Notes under the pieces: generated by a model | Databases searched by the model: none | Told to the model about the DNA's origin: nothing | Seen by the model: the letters and a program-made list of their open reading frames with translations, nothing else | Assembly (NCBI RefSeq): GCF_900176425.1 | Contig: NZ_FWXS01000007.1 | Location: 1 to 64,000, forward strand | Direction: 5' to 3' | Length of the DNA stretch: 64,000 bases | From: Moheibacter sediminis | GTDB lineage: Bacteria; Bacteroidota; Bacteroidia; Flavobacteriales; Weeksellaceae | In this document: piece after piece, positions 26,701-35,027 of the stretch | Layout of the letters: the number at the start of each line of letters is the position of its first letter | How positions within the stretch are numbered: the first letter of the stretch is position 1 | Translations under genes and position numbers: made by a program

Positions 26701-26793
26701 GAGTAAAATCGAAAGATATTCTCGGACGAGCGTATAGGTTTTTCCCGCGCCGGCAGAGGCATTGTAGATTTTGAATTCGTTGGATTTTAGCAA
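23701..26793 (-). CDS. UvrD/AddA-like helicase-nuclease
   Basis: 1030 residues. The N-terminal Walker A is NASAGAGKT (residues 11-19). Superfamily 1 helicase motifs follow ('ILAITFTNKAANEMKQRI', 'FIDEFQDTSTLQW', 'MLVGDAKQSIYRFRGGNPE', 'VNLMTIHKSKGLEFPVVILP', 'LNMLYVATTRAVEQLYI'). The C-terminal PD-(D/E)XK nuclease core is 'DRISYQENIATIIDYKTG'. It corresponds to the AddA (RecB-like) subunit that resects double-strand breaks. The AddB partner is not adjacent. The stop lies 38 bp before uvrC. Confidence 0.93.
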   Translation of the reverse strand: MLKSNEFKIYNASAGAGKTYTLVREYLSILLTDSNPFKFESILAITFTNKAANEMKQRILEKLVEFSNENYTEISELHNLSQELNIEPEKIHLRSREILSKILHNYSRFSVSTIDKFNLRLMKSFAQDMGLSVNFNVEMDLENLLEESVNQLFSKIGEDELLTSVLIEIAVDNLEENRSWDITRELISNAKGLYSDTHLEKLGALQKYDLEEFNKFRKIVYQKVSSRKNDLKQIANEVLDLIQKNGIALDEFSGGKSGIPGFFTKFLNDDFSFPTATHLKNIENSNPDKFASGKASAITSNSIEVIFPEIKSQFFEAYKILQNLPLWEGIQKTVAALSIINEVEKSVESIKEDNNVLLISEFNKLISSNLQKQPSGFIYERIGNRFHHYFIDEFQDTSTLQWKNLNPLIENARAGSDTVMLVGDAKQSIYRFRGGNPEQMVKLINEKDVLDITVENLPKNWRSYENIIHFNNQFYQSISPNLPTENYQNLYLQGNNQESNHKKGGYVQLNFIEKNDGTEVYEEHTLNQILINVNSVLEQGFEFGEITILHRTNAHGKLIAEFLSQENIPVISAESLLVSNSSEIQLIELFFKAISNEEDLVSKAKFLTKLNELNIIQNEDITSEIQSVLKENLIHLKDYLTQYELDINFIFQPSLSLYDFTEKAIKSFNLGKNGNAYIQYFLDFVLEYSIKNEYNLQRFLEHWEEKKGKLSVSMPEGINAVNLMTIHKSKGLEFPVVILPFADWGERMMAPKFWVPLQDEDLPFEEFIVDAFGNLENVSPEIAQIIQNERNEFELDNLNMLYVATTRAVEQLYITTQKLKPNSNNKGVSLYFNNYVETTENEIVLEGEKKRFSVLKHSKNETEKIPFISENWNEKITISKESSKRWRKRKSIVYGELIHDFMKFIYTEKNIDSTLQNIINLGLIQKNESEAIRKLILEIVNHDRLKLYFSEEYKSINERDFINELGEVYRPDRISYQENIATIIDYKTGNMQEEHVNQINSYAENLTKNGFEVKEKLLVYIGEEIEVKEI

Positions 26794-26819
26794 AATTTCA
26801 TTTTTTGCTAATTTACGTT

Positions 26820-28751
26820 TTAATTAGAATTGTTTGGATTTTGTGGAACATTTTCCAGCACCCAAGTCAAACATTCTTTGAAAGTTTTGAATGAAAAATC
26901 TTCTTCCACTAAATTCGGAATAATTTCAATTTTCCGAAGCAAATACTCAGGCTGTTTCTGAACACCGACAAATAGAATTTCCATTTCCTTACTTTTTAAA
27001 TCAATCAAAATGTCTTCCAAGGCATACAATCCGCTTTGATCGATGTAGGGAACTCTATCCATTCTGACGATTACGTACTTTGATTTTTTAGGAATTTGTG
27101 CTGTCAAAAGTTGTAAATCATTGGTTGAACCAAAGAAAATAGGACCTTCTAAATGTTTTATGAATACAGTTTTCCTCAATTCAAGCGGAAAATGTTTTTC
27201 GTCGCCCCAAGGCAATTCAGAAAATTCTCCCAAACCAATTAAACCGGAGCGTTTTGAGGAAATTTCTCCCATTTGTTTCATAAAAATCAAGGCAGCAATG
27301 ACCAATCCAACACCAACCGCAATGACCAAATCAAAAAATACTGTCAACAACATCACAACGAACATCACGATTACGTCGCCTAAAGGCATTTTTCCAATGG
27401 CTTTCAAACCTTTGTAATCCATAATTCCGATGCCGACCGTCACCAAAACCCCAGCTAAAACTGCTGAAGGAATCATGGAAGCAATCGGTGCAAAAGCAAT
27501 CAAAATCGAAAGCAATAGGAGTGAAGCGATAATTCCTGAAATCCTTGTTTTACCGCCGGAATTCATGTTAACCAAAGTTCTGATGGTCGCCGATGCACCC
27601 GGAATTCCACCAAAAAGTGCGGACATGCTATTTCCTAATCCTTGTGAAACCAATTCCTGGCTGCTGTTGTGGCGTGTTTTGGTCATGTTATCGACAATCA
27701 CAGAAGTGAGCAAAGAGTCGATGCAACCTAGCAATGCCAACGAAACAGCCGCCATCACAAAAGGGCTAATGTCGCTGAAATGGAATTGCGTAAATATCTC
27801 GTAATGGAAAGTCGGGAATCCAACTGGAATTTTGTCAATAGTATATAAATCAATTTTTAAGGCAATCGCAATTCCGGAAACCAAAACCAAAGCAATCAAA
27901 GTGGAAGGAATCGAAGAAGTAATTTTCTTCATTCGGTTTACATATGGAGATTTACTCGGAATGATTTTAATTAACCTTTGAAATCCATAAATGACAACAA
28001 TCGTAGAAATCACAAATATGAATTCCATAACGTTGAAATTTTTGATGCCTCGGTGTAAATTCTTGATGATTCCTACAGGAGATTTCGTCTGGCTTTTGCT
28101 TAAATTTTTAGCTTCTTCTATGATTTCTTTTTCGGTGATGCTTTTTGCAATCTGAACTTTGGTTTCAACCTCGCCCAAATCTTTTAACGTAATTGCTTCC
28201 CCGTTATTTCCATCCTGAAAAATTTTTCCGATGATATTGGCTTCGGCTAAATGCCGGTTTTTCTCAATTAATTCTAAATCATTTCCTGCGTTGTAGCCTA
28301 ATAAAGGGAAAATTTGTCCCATGATTATTATGAGTCCTATCCCAGTCATAAAACCAGAAATTACGGGATATGGGATGAATTTTATGTATTTCCCAATGCC
28401 GATAAATCCTAAAATAATCTGCAGAATTCCTGCTAAGAAAAATACCATTAAAATGGATGGAAGAGCAGCGTTCAAATCGCCGTCATTTGCCTGAATGATT
28501 CTTGCGATGATGATCATGCTGACTGCAGTCATCGGAGCGGTCGGACCACTGATTTGAGGTTGTGTAGAACAAAGCAGTGAAGCGAAAAATCCGATCGCAA
28601 TTGCGCCATAAAGCCCCGCAGCCGCACCCAATCCGGATTGTTCACCAAATGCCATAGCTAAGGGTAAAGCAACAATTCCGGCAGTCAATCCACCGAAAAT
28701 GTCTCCTCTGAGATTTTTGAAAGAGAGGTAATTATTCAAAAATTGCTTCAT
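26820..28751 (-). CDS. SulP family transporter with STAS domain
   Basis: 643 residues from the preferred start MKQFLNNYLSF; an in-frame ATG 27 bp upstream is also possible. It has about 11 membrane helices with 'GLTAGIVALPLAMAFG', 'ISGPTAPMTAVSMII' and 'GGIPGASATIRTLVNMNSGG', then a STAS domain from about residue 530 ('VRMDRVPYIDQSGLYALEDI'). A polar insertion of about 80 residues, rich in Lys and Glu, interrupts the membrane domain after 'GQIFPLLGYNAG'. The substrate is unknown (sulfate, bicarbonate or other anion). It ends 26 bp before the AddA-like gene. Confidence 0.9.
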   Translation of the reverse strand: MKQFLNNYLSFKNLRGDIFGGLTAGIVALPLAMAFGEQSGLGAAAGLYGAIAIGFFASLLCSTQPQISGPTAPMTAVSMIIIARIIQANDGDLNAALPSILMVFFLAGILQIILGFIGIGKYIKFIPYPVISGFMTGIGLIIIMGQIFPLLGYNAGNDLELIEKNRHLAEANIIGKIFQDGNNGEAITLKDLGEVETKVQIAKSITEKEIIEEAKNLSKSQTKSPVGIIKNLHRGIKNFNVMEFIFVISTIVVIYGFQRLIKIIPSKSPYVNRMKKITSSIPSTLIALVLVSGIAIALKIDLYTIDKIPVGFPTFHYEIFTQFHFSDISPFVMAAVSLALLGCIDSLLTSVIVDNMTKTRHNSSQELVSQGLGNSMSALFGGIPGASATIRTLVNMNSGGKTRISGIIASLLLLSILIAFAPIASMIPSAVLAGVLVTVGIGIMDYKGLKAIGKMPLGDVIVMFVVMLLTVFFDLVIAVGVGLVIAALIFMKQMGEISSKRSGLIGLGEFSELPWGDEKHFPLELRKTVFIKHLEGPIFFGSTNDLQLLTAQIPKKSKYVIVRMDRVPYIDQSGLYALEDILIDLKSKEMEILFVGVQKQPEYLLRKIEIIPNLVEEDFSFKTFKECLTWVLENVPQNPNNSN

Positions 28752-28823
28752 GAAACCTTTAAATTTTCTATTTCGCAATAATATAGAAAAATAATTGAAT
28801 TATGGCAATAAAATAATCATATT

Positions 28824-30077
28824 TTAATGATTTTCGGAAATTATCCCTTTTAAATGATCTAAAATGACAATTGTAGAATTTGGTTTTTGCTGAATGTATT
28901 GATTTGAAATTTTACCACGTCTTTCTCTTTCAGATTCGTTTTCGATTAGATTTTTCATTCTCTCATCAAACTCAAATTGATTTTCAAATTTGACTGCTGC
29001 TTCGTTTTCAATTAATTCTACTGCTTCAAAATACCGGCCGTAATTTGGTCCGAAAATAATAGGAACGCCGAATACTGCAGGTTCTAAGGTATTGTGAACA
29101 CCTGTTTTGGTAAATCCACCCCCCACATAAGAAATGTCGGCGTATGAATAAATTTTGGTCAAAATCCCGATGGTATCCACAATTAAAACTCTGGAATTAA
29201 TTAACTCATCATCATTCAATTGTGTGTAAATTGTAGTTGGTAATTTTAATTTTTCCTTTAGCTGAGTGATTTTTTTCAGGTCGATGTTGTGCGGAGCGAA
29301 AATGATTTTCCAATCTTCTGGAAGTTTTGAATTAATGAAATCGGTCAAAATTTCATCGTCGTCGGGCCAAGTGCTTCCGGCAACAATTAATTTGGAATTT
29401 CCTTTGAATTTTTCGACAAACATCAATTCATTTTTTGAATTCAAAATTTCTTTCACGCGGTCAAATCTTGTGTCGCCTGAAACTGTGACATGATGGTAAT
29501 GGATAGATTCTAAAAGGTTTTTTGAATCTTCATCCTGCACAAAAAAGTGAGCAATTTTGCTGATGATTTTTCTGAACCAGCTTGCCCAAGCTTTGAAAAA
29601 AAGATTTTTTTCTTTGATCACAGCAGAAATTACTATGATTGGAATTTTCTTTTTCTGAAGCCTTTTGAGCAAATTGTACCAATATTCATATTTGACCAAA
29701 ATCAAAATTTCAGGATGCAGAATCTTAACCAAAGATTTTGCATTTTTCTTAGAGTCCAACGGAAGGTAAAAAATATAATCTGCGCCTTTGTAATTTTTAC
29801 GGACTTCATACCCAGAAGGAGAAAAGAAACTTACTGCAATTTTATGATTGGGGAATTCAGTTTTAGCTTTTTCTATCACAGGTCTTCCTTGCTCAAATTC
29901 ACCCAAAGACGAACAATGCACCCAAATGATTTTATCCCCAGGTTTGATTTGTGATTTCATCTTTTCTTTCCAATTTTTCCTTCCGTCAATCCACAATTTA
30001 GCCTTGGGGTTGAAGGAAGAAGCGATGGAAACGGCAAGTCCATACAGCCAAATGAATAAGTTGTAAATGAGATTCAT
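28824..30077 (-). CDS. waaA: 3-deoxy-D-manno-octulosonic acid (Kdo) transferase
   Basis: 417 residues of the KdtA/WaaA GT-B glycosyltransferase. An N-terminal membrane anchor ('LIYNLFIWLYGLAVSIASSF') is followed by 'WVHCSSLGEFEQGRPVIE' with the catalytic Glu, 'LILVKYEYWYNLLKRL', and the C-terminal 'VGGGFTKTGVHNTLEPAVFGVPIIFGPNY'-type nucleotide-sugar site (read in parts). It transfers Kdo from CMP-Kdo to lipid A at the inner membrane. It is divergent from the degT-galE operon. Confidence 0.96.
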   Translation of the reverse strand: MNLIYNLFIWLYGLAVSIASSFNPKAKLWIDGRKNWKEKMKSQIKPGDKIIWVHCSSLGEFEQGRPVIEKAKTEFPNHKIAVSFFSPSGYEVRKNYKGADYIFYLPLDSKKNAKSLVKILHPEILILVKYEYWYNLLKRLQKKKIPIIVISAVIKEKNLFFKAWASWFRKIISKIAHFFVQDEDSKNLLESIHYHHVTVSGDTRFDRVKEILNSKNELMFVEKFKGNSKLIVAGSTWPDDDEILTDFINSKLPEDWKIIFAPHNIDLKKITQLKEKLKLPTTIYTQLNDDELINSRVLIVDTIGILTKIYSYADISYVGGGFTKTGVHNTLEPAVFGVPIIFGPNYGRYFEAVELIENEAAVKFENQFEFDERMKNLIENESERERRGKISNQYIQQKPNSTIVILDHLKGIISENH

Positions 30078-30174
30078 AATCGTGGGCGAAGATACAAATT
30101 CCGACGTGTAAATTATTGGGTTAAAATTTTAATTTAAAATTAAGTTCATTAGTGACTTAACATGATTTATTAGG

Positions 30175-30225
30175 GTAGGTTTGATAGACATAAAAACGAA
30201 AAAAATATGTAGGTTTGCTATCAAA
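30175..30225 (+). promoter_or_regulatory. Promoter and inverted repeat ahead of degT-galE
   Basis: The -7 box TAGGTTTG is at 30210-30217, with an identical copy at 30176-30183. TTTGATAG (30180-30187) is inverted as CTATCAAA (30218-30225), which would lie at the transcription start. Operator function is inferred. Confidence 0.45.
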
Positions 30226-30236
30226 ATTTTTAAACA

Positions 30237-31364
30237 ATGCGCAAACTTCAAATGGTTGATTTAGGTGCTCAGTACCAAAAAATCAAAAAAGATATAGACG
30301 ATTCCATTCAGGCTGTAATAGATTCTACAGCATTTATCAACGGACCTGAAGTCAAAAATTTACAAAACGAATTAGAATCCTATTTAAATGTAAAACACGT
30401 AATTCCTTGTGGGAACGGAACCGATGCACTTCAAATTGCTTTGATGGCATTAGATTTGAAGCCAGGAGACGAAGTGATTACGGCTGATTTTACATTTGCT
30501 GCGACGGTGGAAGTAATTCACCTTTTGGGATTGAAATCGGTTTTGGTCGATGTGGATTATGATACATTTTTGATGGATTCAGAAAGATTGAAATCGGCGA
30601 TTACACCAAATACAAAAGCGATTATTCCAGTGCATTTATTTGGTCAATGTGCTAATATGGATGAAATCAATCAAATCGCAAAAGAGCATAATTTGTATGT
30701 GGTGGAAGATACTGCACAAGCAATTGGAGCTGATTTCAACGGAGAAAAAGCCGGAACAATCGGTACGATCGGAACCACTTCATTTTTCCCTTCTAAAAAT
30801 CTGGGGTGTTATGGTGACGGTGGAGCGATTTTCACTAATGATGATAAATTAGCGCACAAAATGCGTGGAATTGTAAATCACGGAATGTACCAGCGTTATT
30901 ACCACGACGAAATTGGTGTAAACTCAAGATTGGACAGCGTTCAGGCATCTATTTTAAGAGTTAAGCTTCCTTTGTTAAATTCTTACAATAATGCGAGAAG
31001 ACAAGCTGCGGATTTTTACGATGCGGCATTTGCCAATCATCCAAGTATCCTCATACCGACAAGAAACGCAAAATCAACACATGTTTTTCACCAATATACG
31101 TTGAGAATTACCAACGGAAAAAGAGATGAATTGCGAACTTTCTTAGAAGGAAAAGGAATTCCGGCGATGATTTATTATCCAGTTCCATTACGAAAACAAA
31201 AAGCTTACGATACGGGAAACTACAATGATGCTGAATTTCCAAATACAGACAGATTAATTAATGAAGTAATTTCTTTGCCTATGCATACTGAATTGGACAA
31301 AGAACAACTGGAATTCATCAAACAATCTGTGTTGGAGTTTTTTAGTTCATATTCTCCAGAATAA
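30237..31364 (+). CDS. DegT/DnrJ/EryC1/StrS family sugar aminotransferase
   Basis: 375 residues of PLP-dependent fold type I. It shows 'FINGPEVKNLQNELESYL', 'PCGNGTDALQIALMAL', 'EDTAQAIGADFNGEKAGTIG', and the PLP lysine in 'SFFPSKNLGCYGDGGAIF'. These enzymes aminate keto-sugars on nucleotide carriers for LPS, capsule or glycoprotein glycans. Here it is followed by galE at 28 bp, so the pair likely supplies a nucleotide amino-sugar; the specific sugar is not readable. Confidence 0.93.
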   Translation: MRKLQMVDLGAQYQKIKKDIDDSIQAVIDSTAFINGPEVKNLQNELESYLNVKHVIPCGNGTDALQIALMALDLKPGDEVITADFTFAATVEVIHLLGLKSVLVDVDYDTFLMDSERLKSAITPNTKAIIPVHLFGQCANMDEINQIAKEHNLYVVEDTAQAIGADFNGEKAGTIGTIGTTSFFPSKNLGCYGDGGAIFTNDDKLAHKMRGIVNHGMYQRYYHDEIGVNSRLDSVQASILRVKLPLLNSYNNARRQAADFYDAAFANHPSILIPTRNAKSTHVFHQYTLRITNGKRDELRTFLEGKGIPAMIYYPVPLRKQKAYDTGNYNDAEFPNTDRLINEVISLPMHTELDKEQLEFIKQSVLEFFSSYSPE

Positions 31365-31392
31365 ATCAATTCTTAAACTTAAAATTAAACCT

Positions 31393-32400
31393 TTGAAAAA
31401 AATATTAGTAACAGGAGGATTAGGATACATTGGTTCACACACTGCTGTAGCCTTGCAGGAGGCCGGATATGAAGTTGTGATTATTGATGATTTATCTAAC
31501 TCAGAATTATTTGTTTTAGACAGAATTACAGAAATTACAGGAACCAAACCTGAATTTCATCAAATCGATTTGAAGGATTCAGAAAAAGTAAAAGCATTTT
31601 TTGACGGAAATCAAATTGATGGGGTAATTCATTTTGCTGCACACAAAGCAGTCGGCGAAAGCGTACAAAAACCTTTAATGTATTTCAAAAACAATCTGCT
31701 TTCCCTGCTCAATGTTTTGGAACAAATGCAAGAGAGAAGTTTAGATAATTTCATATTCAGTTCTTCTTGTACGGTGTATGGTCAGGCAGATGAAATGCCG
31801 ATCAATGAAAAAGCTCCTATAAAAAAAGCAGAATCTCCTTATGCAAAAACCAAACAAATGGGAGATGAGATTTTGGAAGATTTTGTATCAGCATATTCTA
31901 AAAATGCAATATCACTCAGGTATTTCAATCCGGTAGGAGCGCATCCAAGTGCTTTGATTGGTGAATTGCCGAAAGGCGTTCCTAATAATTTAGTGCCATT
32001 TGTGACCCAGACTGCAGCCGGAGTCCGTGACTACTTGTCAATATTTGGAAACGATTATCCGACGCGTGACGGAACAGCCATTCGTGATTACATCTACGTT
32101 TGCGATTTAGCAGATGCGCATGTAAAAGCCTTGACAAGGCTGATTGAAAAGAAAAACAAATCCGGTCTGGAAATTTTCAATTTAGGAACAGGAATCGGTT
32201 CTACTGTTTTGGAAGTGGTAAAATCATTTGAAGAAGTAAATAATTTAAAGTTAAATTATAAACTGGTTGACAGAAGGGCGGGAGACATCGTTGAAGCTTA
32301 TTCTGACAATGAATTGGCAGAAAAAGAATTAGGCTGGAAGCCGGAAACTTCGCTGGAAGAATCTATGCGAACGGCTTGGGAATGGCAAAAAGGATTATAG
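31393..32400 (+). CDS. galE: UDP-glucose 4-epimerase
   Basis: 335 residues of the extended SDR fold. GGLGYIGSH at residues 8-16 binds NAD, 'SSSCTVYG' and the YAKTK catalytic pair follow, and 'RYFNPVGAHPSALIGE' is GalE-type. It interconverts UDP-glucose and UDP-galactose, or the N-acetyl forms. The start is TTG (31393): the glycine motif follows too closely for any later ATG, so this is a genuine rare start codon. It is in an operon with the upstream aminotransferase. Confidence 0.96.
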   Translation: MKKILVTGGLGYIGSHTAVALQEAGYEVVIIDDLSNSELFVLDRITEITGTKPEFHQIDLKDSEKVKAFFDGNQIDGVIHFAAHKAVGESVQKPLMYFKNNLLSLLNVLEQMQERSLDNFIFSSSCTVYGQADEMPINEKAPIKKAESPYAKTKQMGDEILEDFVSAYSKNAISLRYFNPVGAHPSALIGELPKGVPNNLVPFVTQTAAGVRDYLSIFGNDYPTRDGTAIRDYIYVCDLADAHVKALTRLIEKKNKSGLEIFNLGTGIGSTVLEVVKSFEEVNNLKLNYKLVDRRAGDIVEAYSDNELAEKELGWKPETSLEESMRTAWEWQKGL

Positions 32401-32419
32401 GTTGATATAATCTATATTT

Positions 32420-32791
32420 TCAATCTGAAACTCTTGTAGTTTTCACAACAAAACCAAAATAAATAACGTGTCCTATCATAACACTTGCAAGCATTAAACG
32501 AAGCCACCAATAAGGTGGTGCAAAATAAAACGAAATACTCAGCATTGCAAAAACAGAAAGCAATAATACCAATTTTTCTCTGAGCGTCATTGCTTTCTTT
32601 TTCTTGTAATTCAACACATATTTTTTATAAACTTTCGTTTCGATGAACCAATTATGAAAACGTTCCGAACCTCTCGAAAAACAAAAAACCGTCAGCAATA
32701 GAAACGGTGTTGTAGGCAATATCGGAAGAAATATTCCAGCAATTCCTATCCCTAATGAGATGAACCCGAGTATTACAAGAAAAATTTTCAT
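32420..32791 (-). CDS. YbaN/DUF454 family inner membrane protein
   Basis: 123 residues. DUF454 signature: 'GIAGIFLPILPTTPFLLLTVFCFSRGSERF' (read in parts) then 'TKVYKKYVLNYKKKKAM', with three to four membrane helices. The function is unknown; in some bacteria it sits near heme or respiratory genes, but there is no such context here. It is convergent with galE. Confidence 0.9.
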   Translation of the reverse strand: MKIFLVILGFISLGIGIAGIFLPILPTTPFLLLTVFCFSRGSERFHNWFIETKVYKKYVLNYKKKKAMTLREKLVLLLSVFAMLSISFYFAPPYWWLRLMLASVMIGHVIYFGFVVKTTRVSD

Positions 32792-32810
32792 ATCATTTGT
32801 TTGAATGCAT

Positions 32811-32844
32811 AAAAAAACCTCCGACTATAAATTTCAGAGGTTTT
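32811..32844 (-). terminator. Terminator of the 32866-33678 gene
   Basis: On the minus strand AAAACCTC (32844-32837) pairs with GAGGTTTT (32821-32814), and a T run continues to 32811. Confidence 0.75.
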
Positions 32845-32865
32845 ATTTTTTAATTCTATTTAAGT

Positions 32866-33678
32866 TTATTTTTTAACTAATTTTTGAGTGATCACTGCAC
32901 CGTCAGCCAGAACAGCTTTTATTAAATAAATTCCTGTCTGAAGATGAGATAAATTTATATCGCTTACATTATTTTTTTGAACTAGTTGTTTTCCTGTTAA
33001 ATCATACACCGACAACTGTTTTACCAGTTGAGAAGATTTGATAATAGCAACATCTTTTACAGGATTTGGATAAATGCTGAATGTATTATTTGATAGCTCT
33101 TGCACCGAAAGAGTTTCTTGAGTCAATTTGAAATAATTTACACCTGCACCCCAAGACCAATTTCCTTCATCATCAAATACGAAATGAACCTGGAAATCAT
33201 CATTTTCAAAAGCATAATCCCATACTGAAAGATTAAAAACTGTAGGTTGTACCATCGAAGTTGCACTTAAAATTTCAACCCATTCTTCTCCATCAAATAC
33301 TTCCACATAAAATCTACCTCCATTGTCCATAGGGTAAAAATTACAAGCGTACTCAAATTCTAAAATGGTATCAATATCCATGGAAGCTGCTTCACTAATA
33401 GGTGGAGATAAAAGAGTCGCAATTGACTGACCACCTCCTGATCCATTAGAATCGTCATCAAATATTGCAGCAAGTGAATCAAAAGAATCTACTTGGTTGG
33501 TTGGTACTACACCACCTGGTGTGGTGTCACTGTCAAATATCCAAGTTCCCAATCCTTCGACTTCAGTTGTCCAATCAATTGGTTCAACACCCTCATTAAA
33601 ATTTTGTTCGTAAACAATAACTTGGGCATTTCCAATTGAAATTGAAAATAATAAAAAAGAAAATAAAAGTCTTCTCAT
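32866..33678 (-). CDS. Secreted T9SS type A sorting domain protein
   Basis: 270 residues from the preferred start MRRLLFSFLLFSISIGNAQ, which gives a clean signal peptide; an upstream in-frame ATG would overlap purD. The middle part ('YEQNFNEGVEPIDWTTEVEGLGTWIFDSDTTPGG', read in parts, and 'EFEYACNFYPMDNGGRFYVEVFDGEEWVEIL') looks like a jelly-roll, choice-of-anchor or MAM-like beta domain. The C-terminal 75 residues are a type A sorting domain ('FSIYPNPVKDVAIIKSS', 'LQTGIYLIKAVLADG'). The ligand is unknown. Confidence 0.88.
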   Translation of the reverse strand: MRRLLFSFLLFSISIGNAQVIVYEQNFNEGVEPIDWTTEVEGLGTWIFDSDTTPGGVVPTNQVDSFDSLAAIFDDDSNGSGGGQSIATLLSPPISEAASMDIDTILEFEYACNFYPMDNGGRFYVEVFDGEEWVEILSATSMVQPTVFNLSVWDYAFENDDFQVHFVFDDEGNWSWGAGVNYFKLTQETLSVQELSNNTFSIYPNPVKDVAIIKSSQLVKQLSVYDLTGKQLVQKNNVSDINLSHLQTGIYLIKAVLADGAVITQKLVKK

Positions 33679-33731
33679 AACATAAGTTTTTATAACTAAT
33701 CGACTAAATTTATAGAGTTTTGTTAAATTAT

Positions 33732-35021
33732 TCAAATTAACCCGATATCTTTTCTGTAATATTCGTAATCAAAATGAATTTTTTTGATGTTTTCGTAAGC
33801 GACTTTTCGGGCCTCCTCCATTGTATTTCCTAAACCAACGACGTTGATAACACGTCCACCGGAAGTAAGGATTCTCTCATCTGATTCTTTGGCTCCCGCT
33901 ATGAAATAAGGACAATCAACCTTTTCCAATCCGCGGATTTCATATCCTTTTTCATAATTACCCGGATAGCCGCCTGAAACCATTACCACACAACAAGCTT
34001 GTTGGTTAGAGAAATTTAATTCAAATGATTCTCCTTTGTTTGATTTAGAAATAATTTCGTACAAATCATTTTCGAGCAAAGGCAAAGTCGTTTGCGTTTC
34101 CGGATCGCCCATGCGCAAATTGTATTCGAGCAAATAAACACCCTTTGGTGTGATCATCAATCCAAAGAAAATGATACCTGAAAAAAGCAGATCATCAGCA
34201 ATCAGACCTTTTAATGTAGTTTCTAAAATGTCAGTTTGAAATGCTTGAAAATGTTCATTTTTAAATAAAGGATTTGGTGCGATCACACCCATTCCTCCGG
34301 TATTTAATCCGGTTTCACCTTCACCGATTTTCTTATGGTCTTTTGCCGAAACAAAAGGAACGATTTCTTTTCCGTTAAAAACAGAAAGAATCGACGCTTC
34401 GAAACCTTCCAAAAATTCTTCAATTACTACTTCTGCGCCGGCATCACCAAAGGATTTATCTTCCATAATATCTAAAACTGCAGCTTTTGCTTCTTCAAAA
34501 TCCTGACAGATGATCACTCCTTTTCCGGCAGCCAATCCGCTTGCTTTTACAACAATCGGAAATTCTTGAGTTTCCAAATATTCAATAGCGAGCATGGGTC
34601 CTTGAAAGTTTTTGTAGGCAGCAGTTTTTACGCCGTGTTTCGCCATGAAATCTTTTGCAAATGCTTTACTGGCTTCCAATTGTGCTGCTTTTTTATCGGG
34701 TCCAAAAATTTCCAATCCGGCTTCTTGGAACAAATCTACTACACCTTCGGCCAATTCCACTTCAGGTCCGACGAAAGTCAAATCGATGTTTTCATTTTTT
34801 GAAAAATCACGGATTTCTTCTAGTGATTTTAAAGTTACATTGGTTCCGATTTGTGCGGTTCCCGCGTTGCCGGGTGTGAAGAAAAGTTCTAGTGTTTCAT
34901 CTTTCTTTTTGAAATCTTCTGAAAATTTCCAACCGATGGCGTGCTCTCTTCCTCCACTTCCTATAATTAAAATTCGTTTCAAGTTTAAAGTTTTATGTTC
35001 AAAGTTATTTTGATTGTCCAT
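33732..35021 (-). CDS. purD: Phosphoribosylamine-glycine ligase
   Basis: 429 residues of the ATP-grasp enzyme of purine synthesis step 2. It shows GSGGREHAIGWKF, 'VGPEVELAEGVVDLF', 'KASGLAAGKGVIIC' and 'GVIAPNPLF ... FGLMITPKGVYLLEYNLRMGDPETQ' (parts). The first 13 codons look like non-coding leader ('CTTTGAAC..AAACTTTAAAC'), and a TTG at 34982 just before KRILIIGSGG may be the true start, parallel to galE. It is third in the purH-lipoprotein-purD run. Confidence 0.96.
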   Translation of the reverse strand: MDNQNNFEHKTLNLKRILIIGSGGREHAIGWKFSEDFKKKDETLELFFTPGNAGTAQIGTNVTLKSLEEIRDFSKNENIDLTFVGPEVELAEGVVDLFQEAGLEIFGPDKKAAQLEASKAFAKDFMAKHGVKTAAYKNFQGPMLAIEYLETQEFPIVVKASGLAAGKGVIICQDFEEAKAAVLDIMEDKSFGDAGAEVVIEEFLEGFEASILSVFNGKEIVPFVSAKDHKKIGEGETGLNTGGMGVIAPNPLFKNEHFQAFQTDILETTLKGLIADDLLFSGIIFFGLMITPKGVYLLEYNLRMGDPETQTTLPLLENDLYEIISKSNKGESFELNFSNQQACCVVMVSGGYPGNYEKGYEIRGLEKVDCPYFIAGAKESDERILTSGGRVINVVGLGNTMEEARKVAYENIKKIHFDYEYYRKDIGLI

Positions 35022-35027
35022 GATTTA

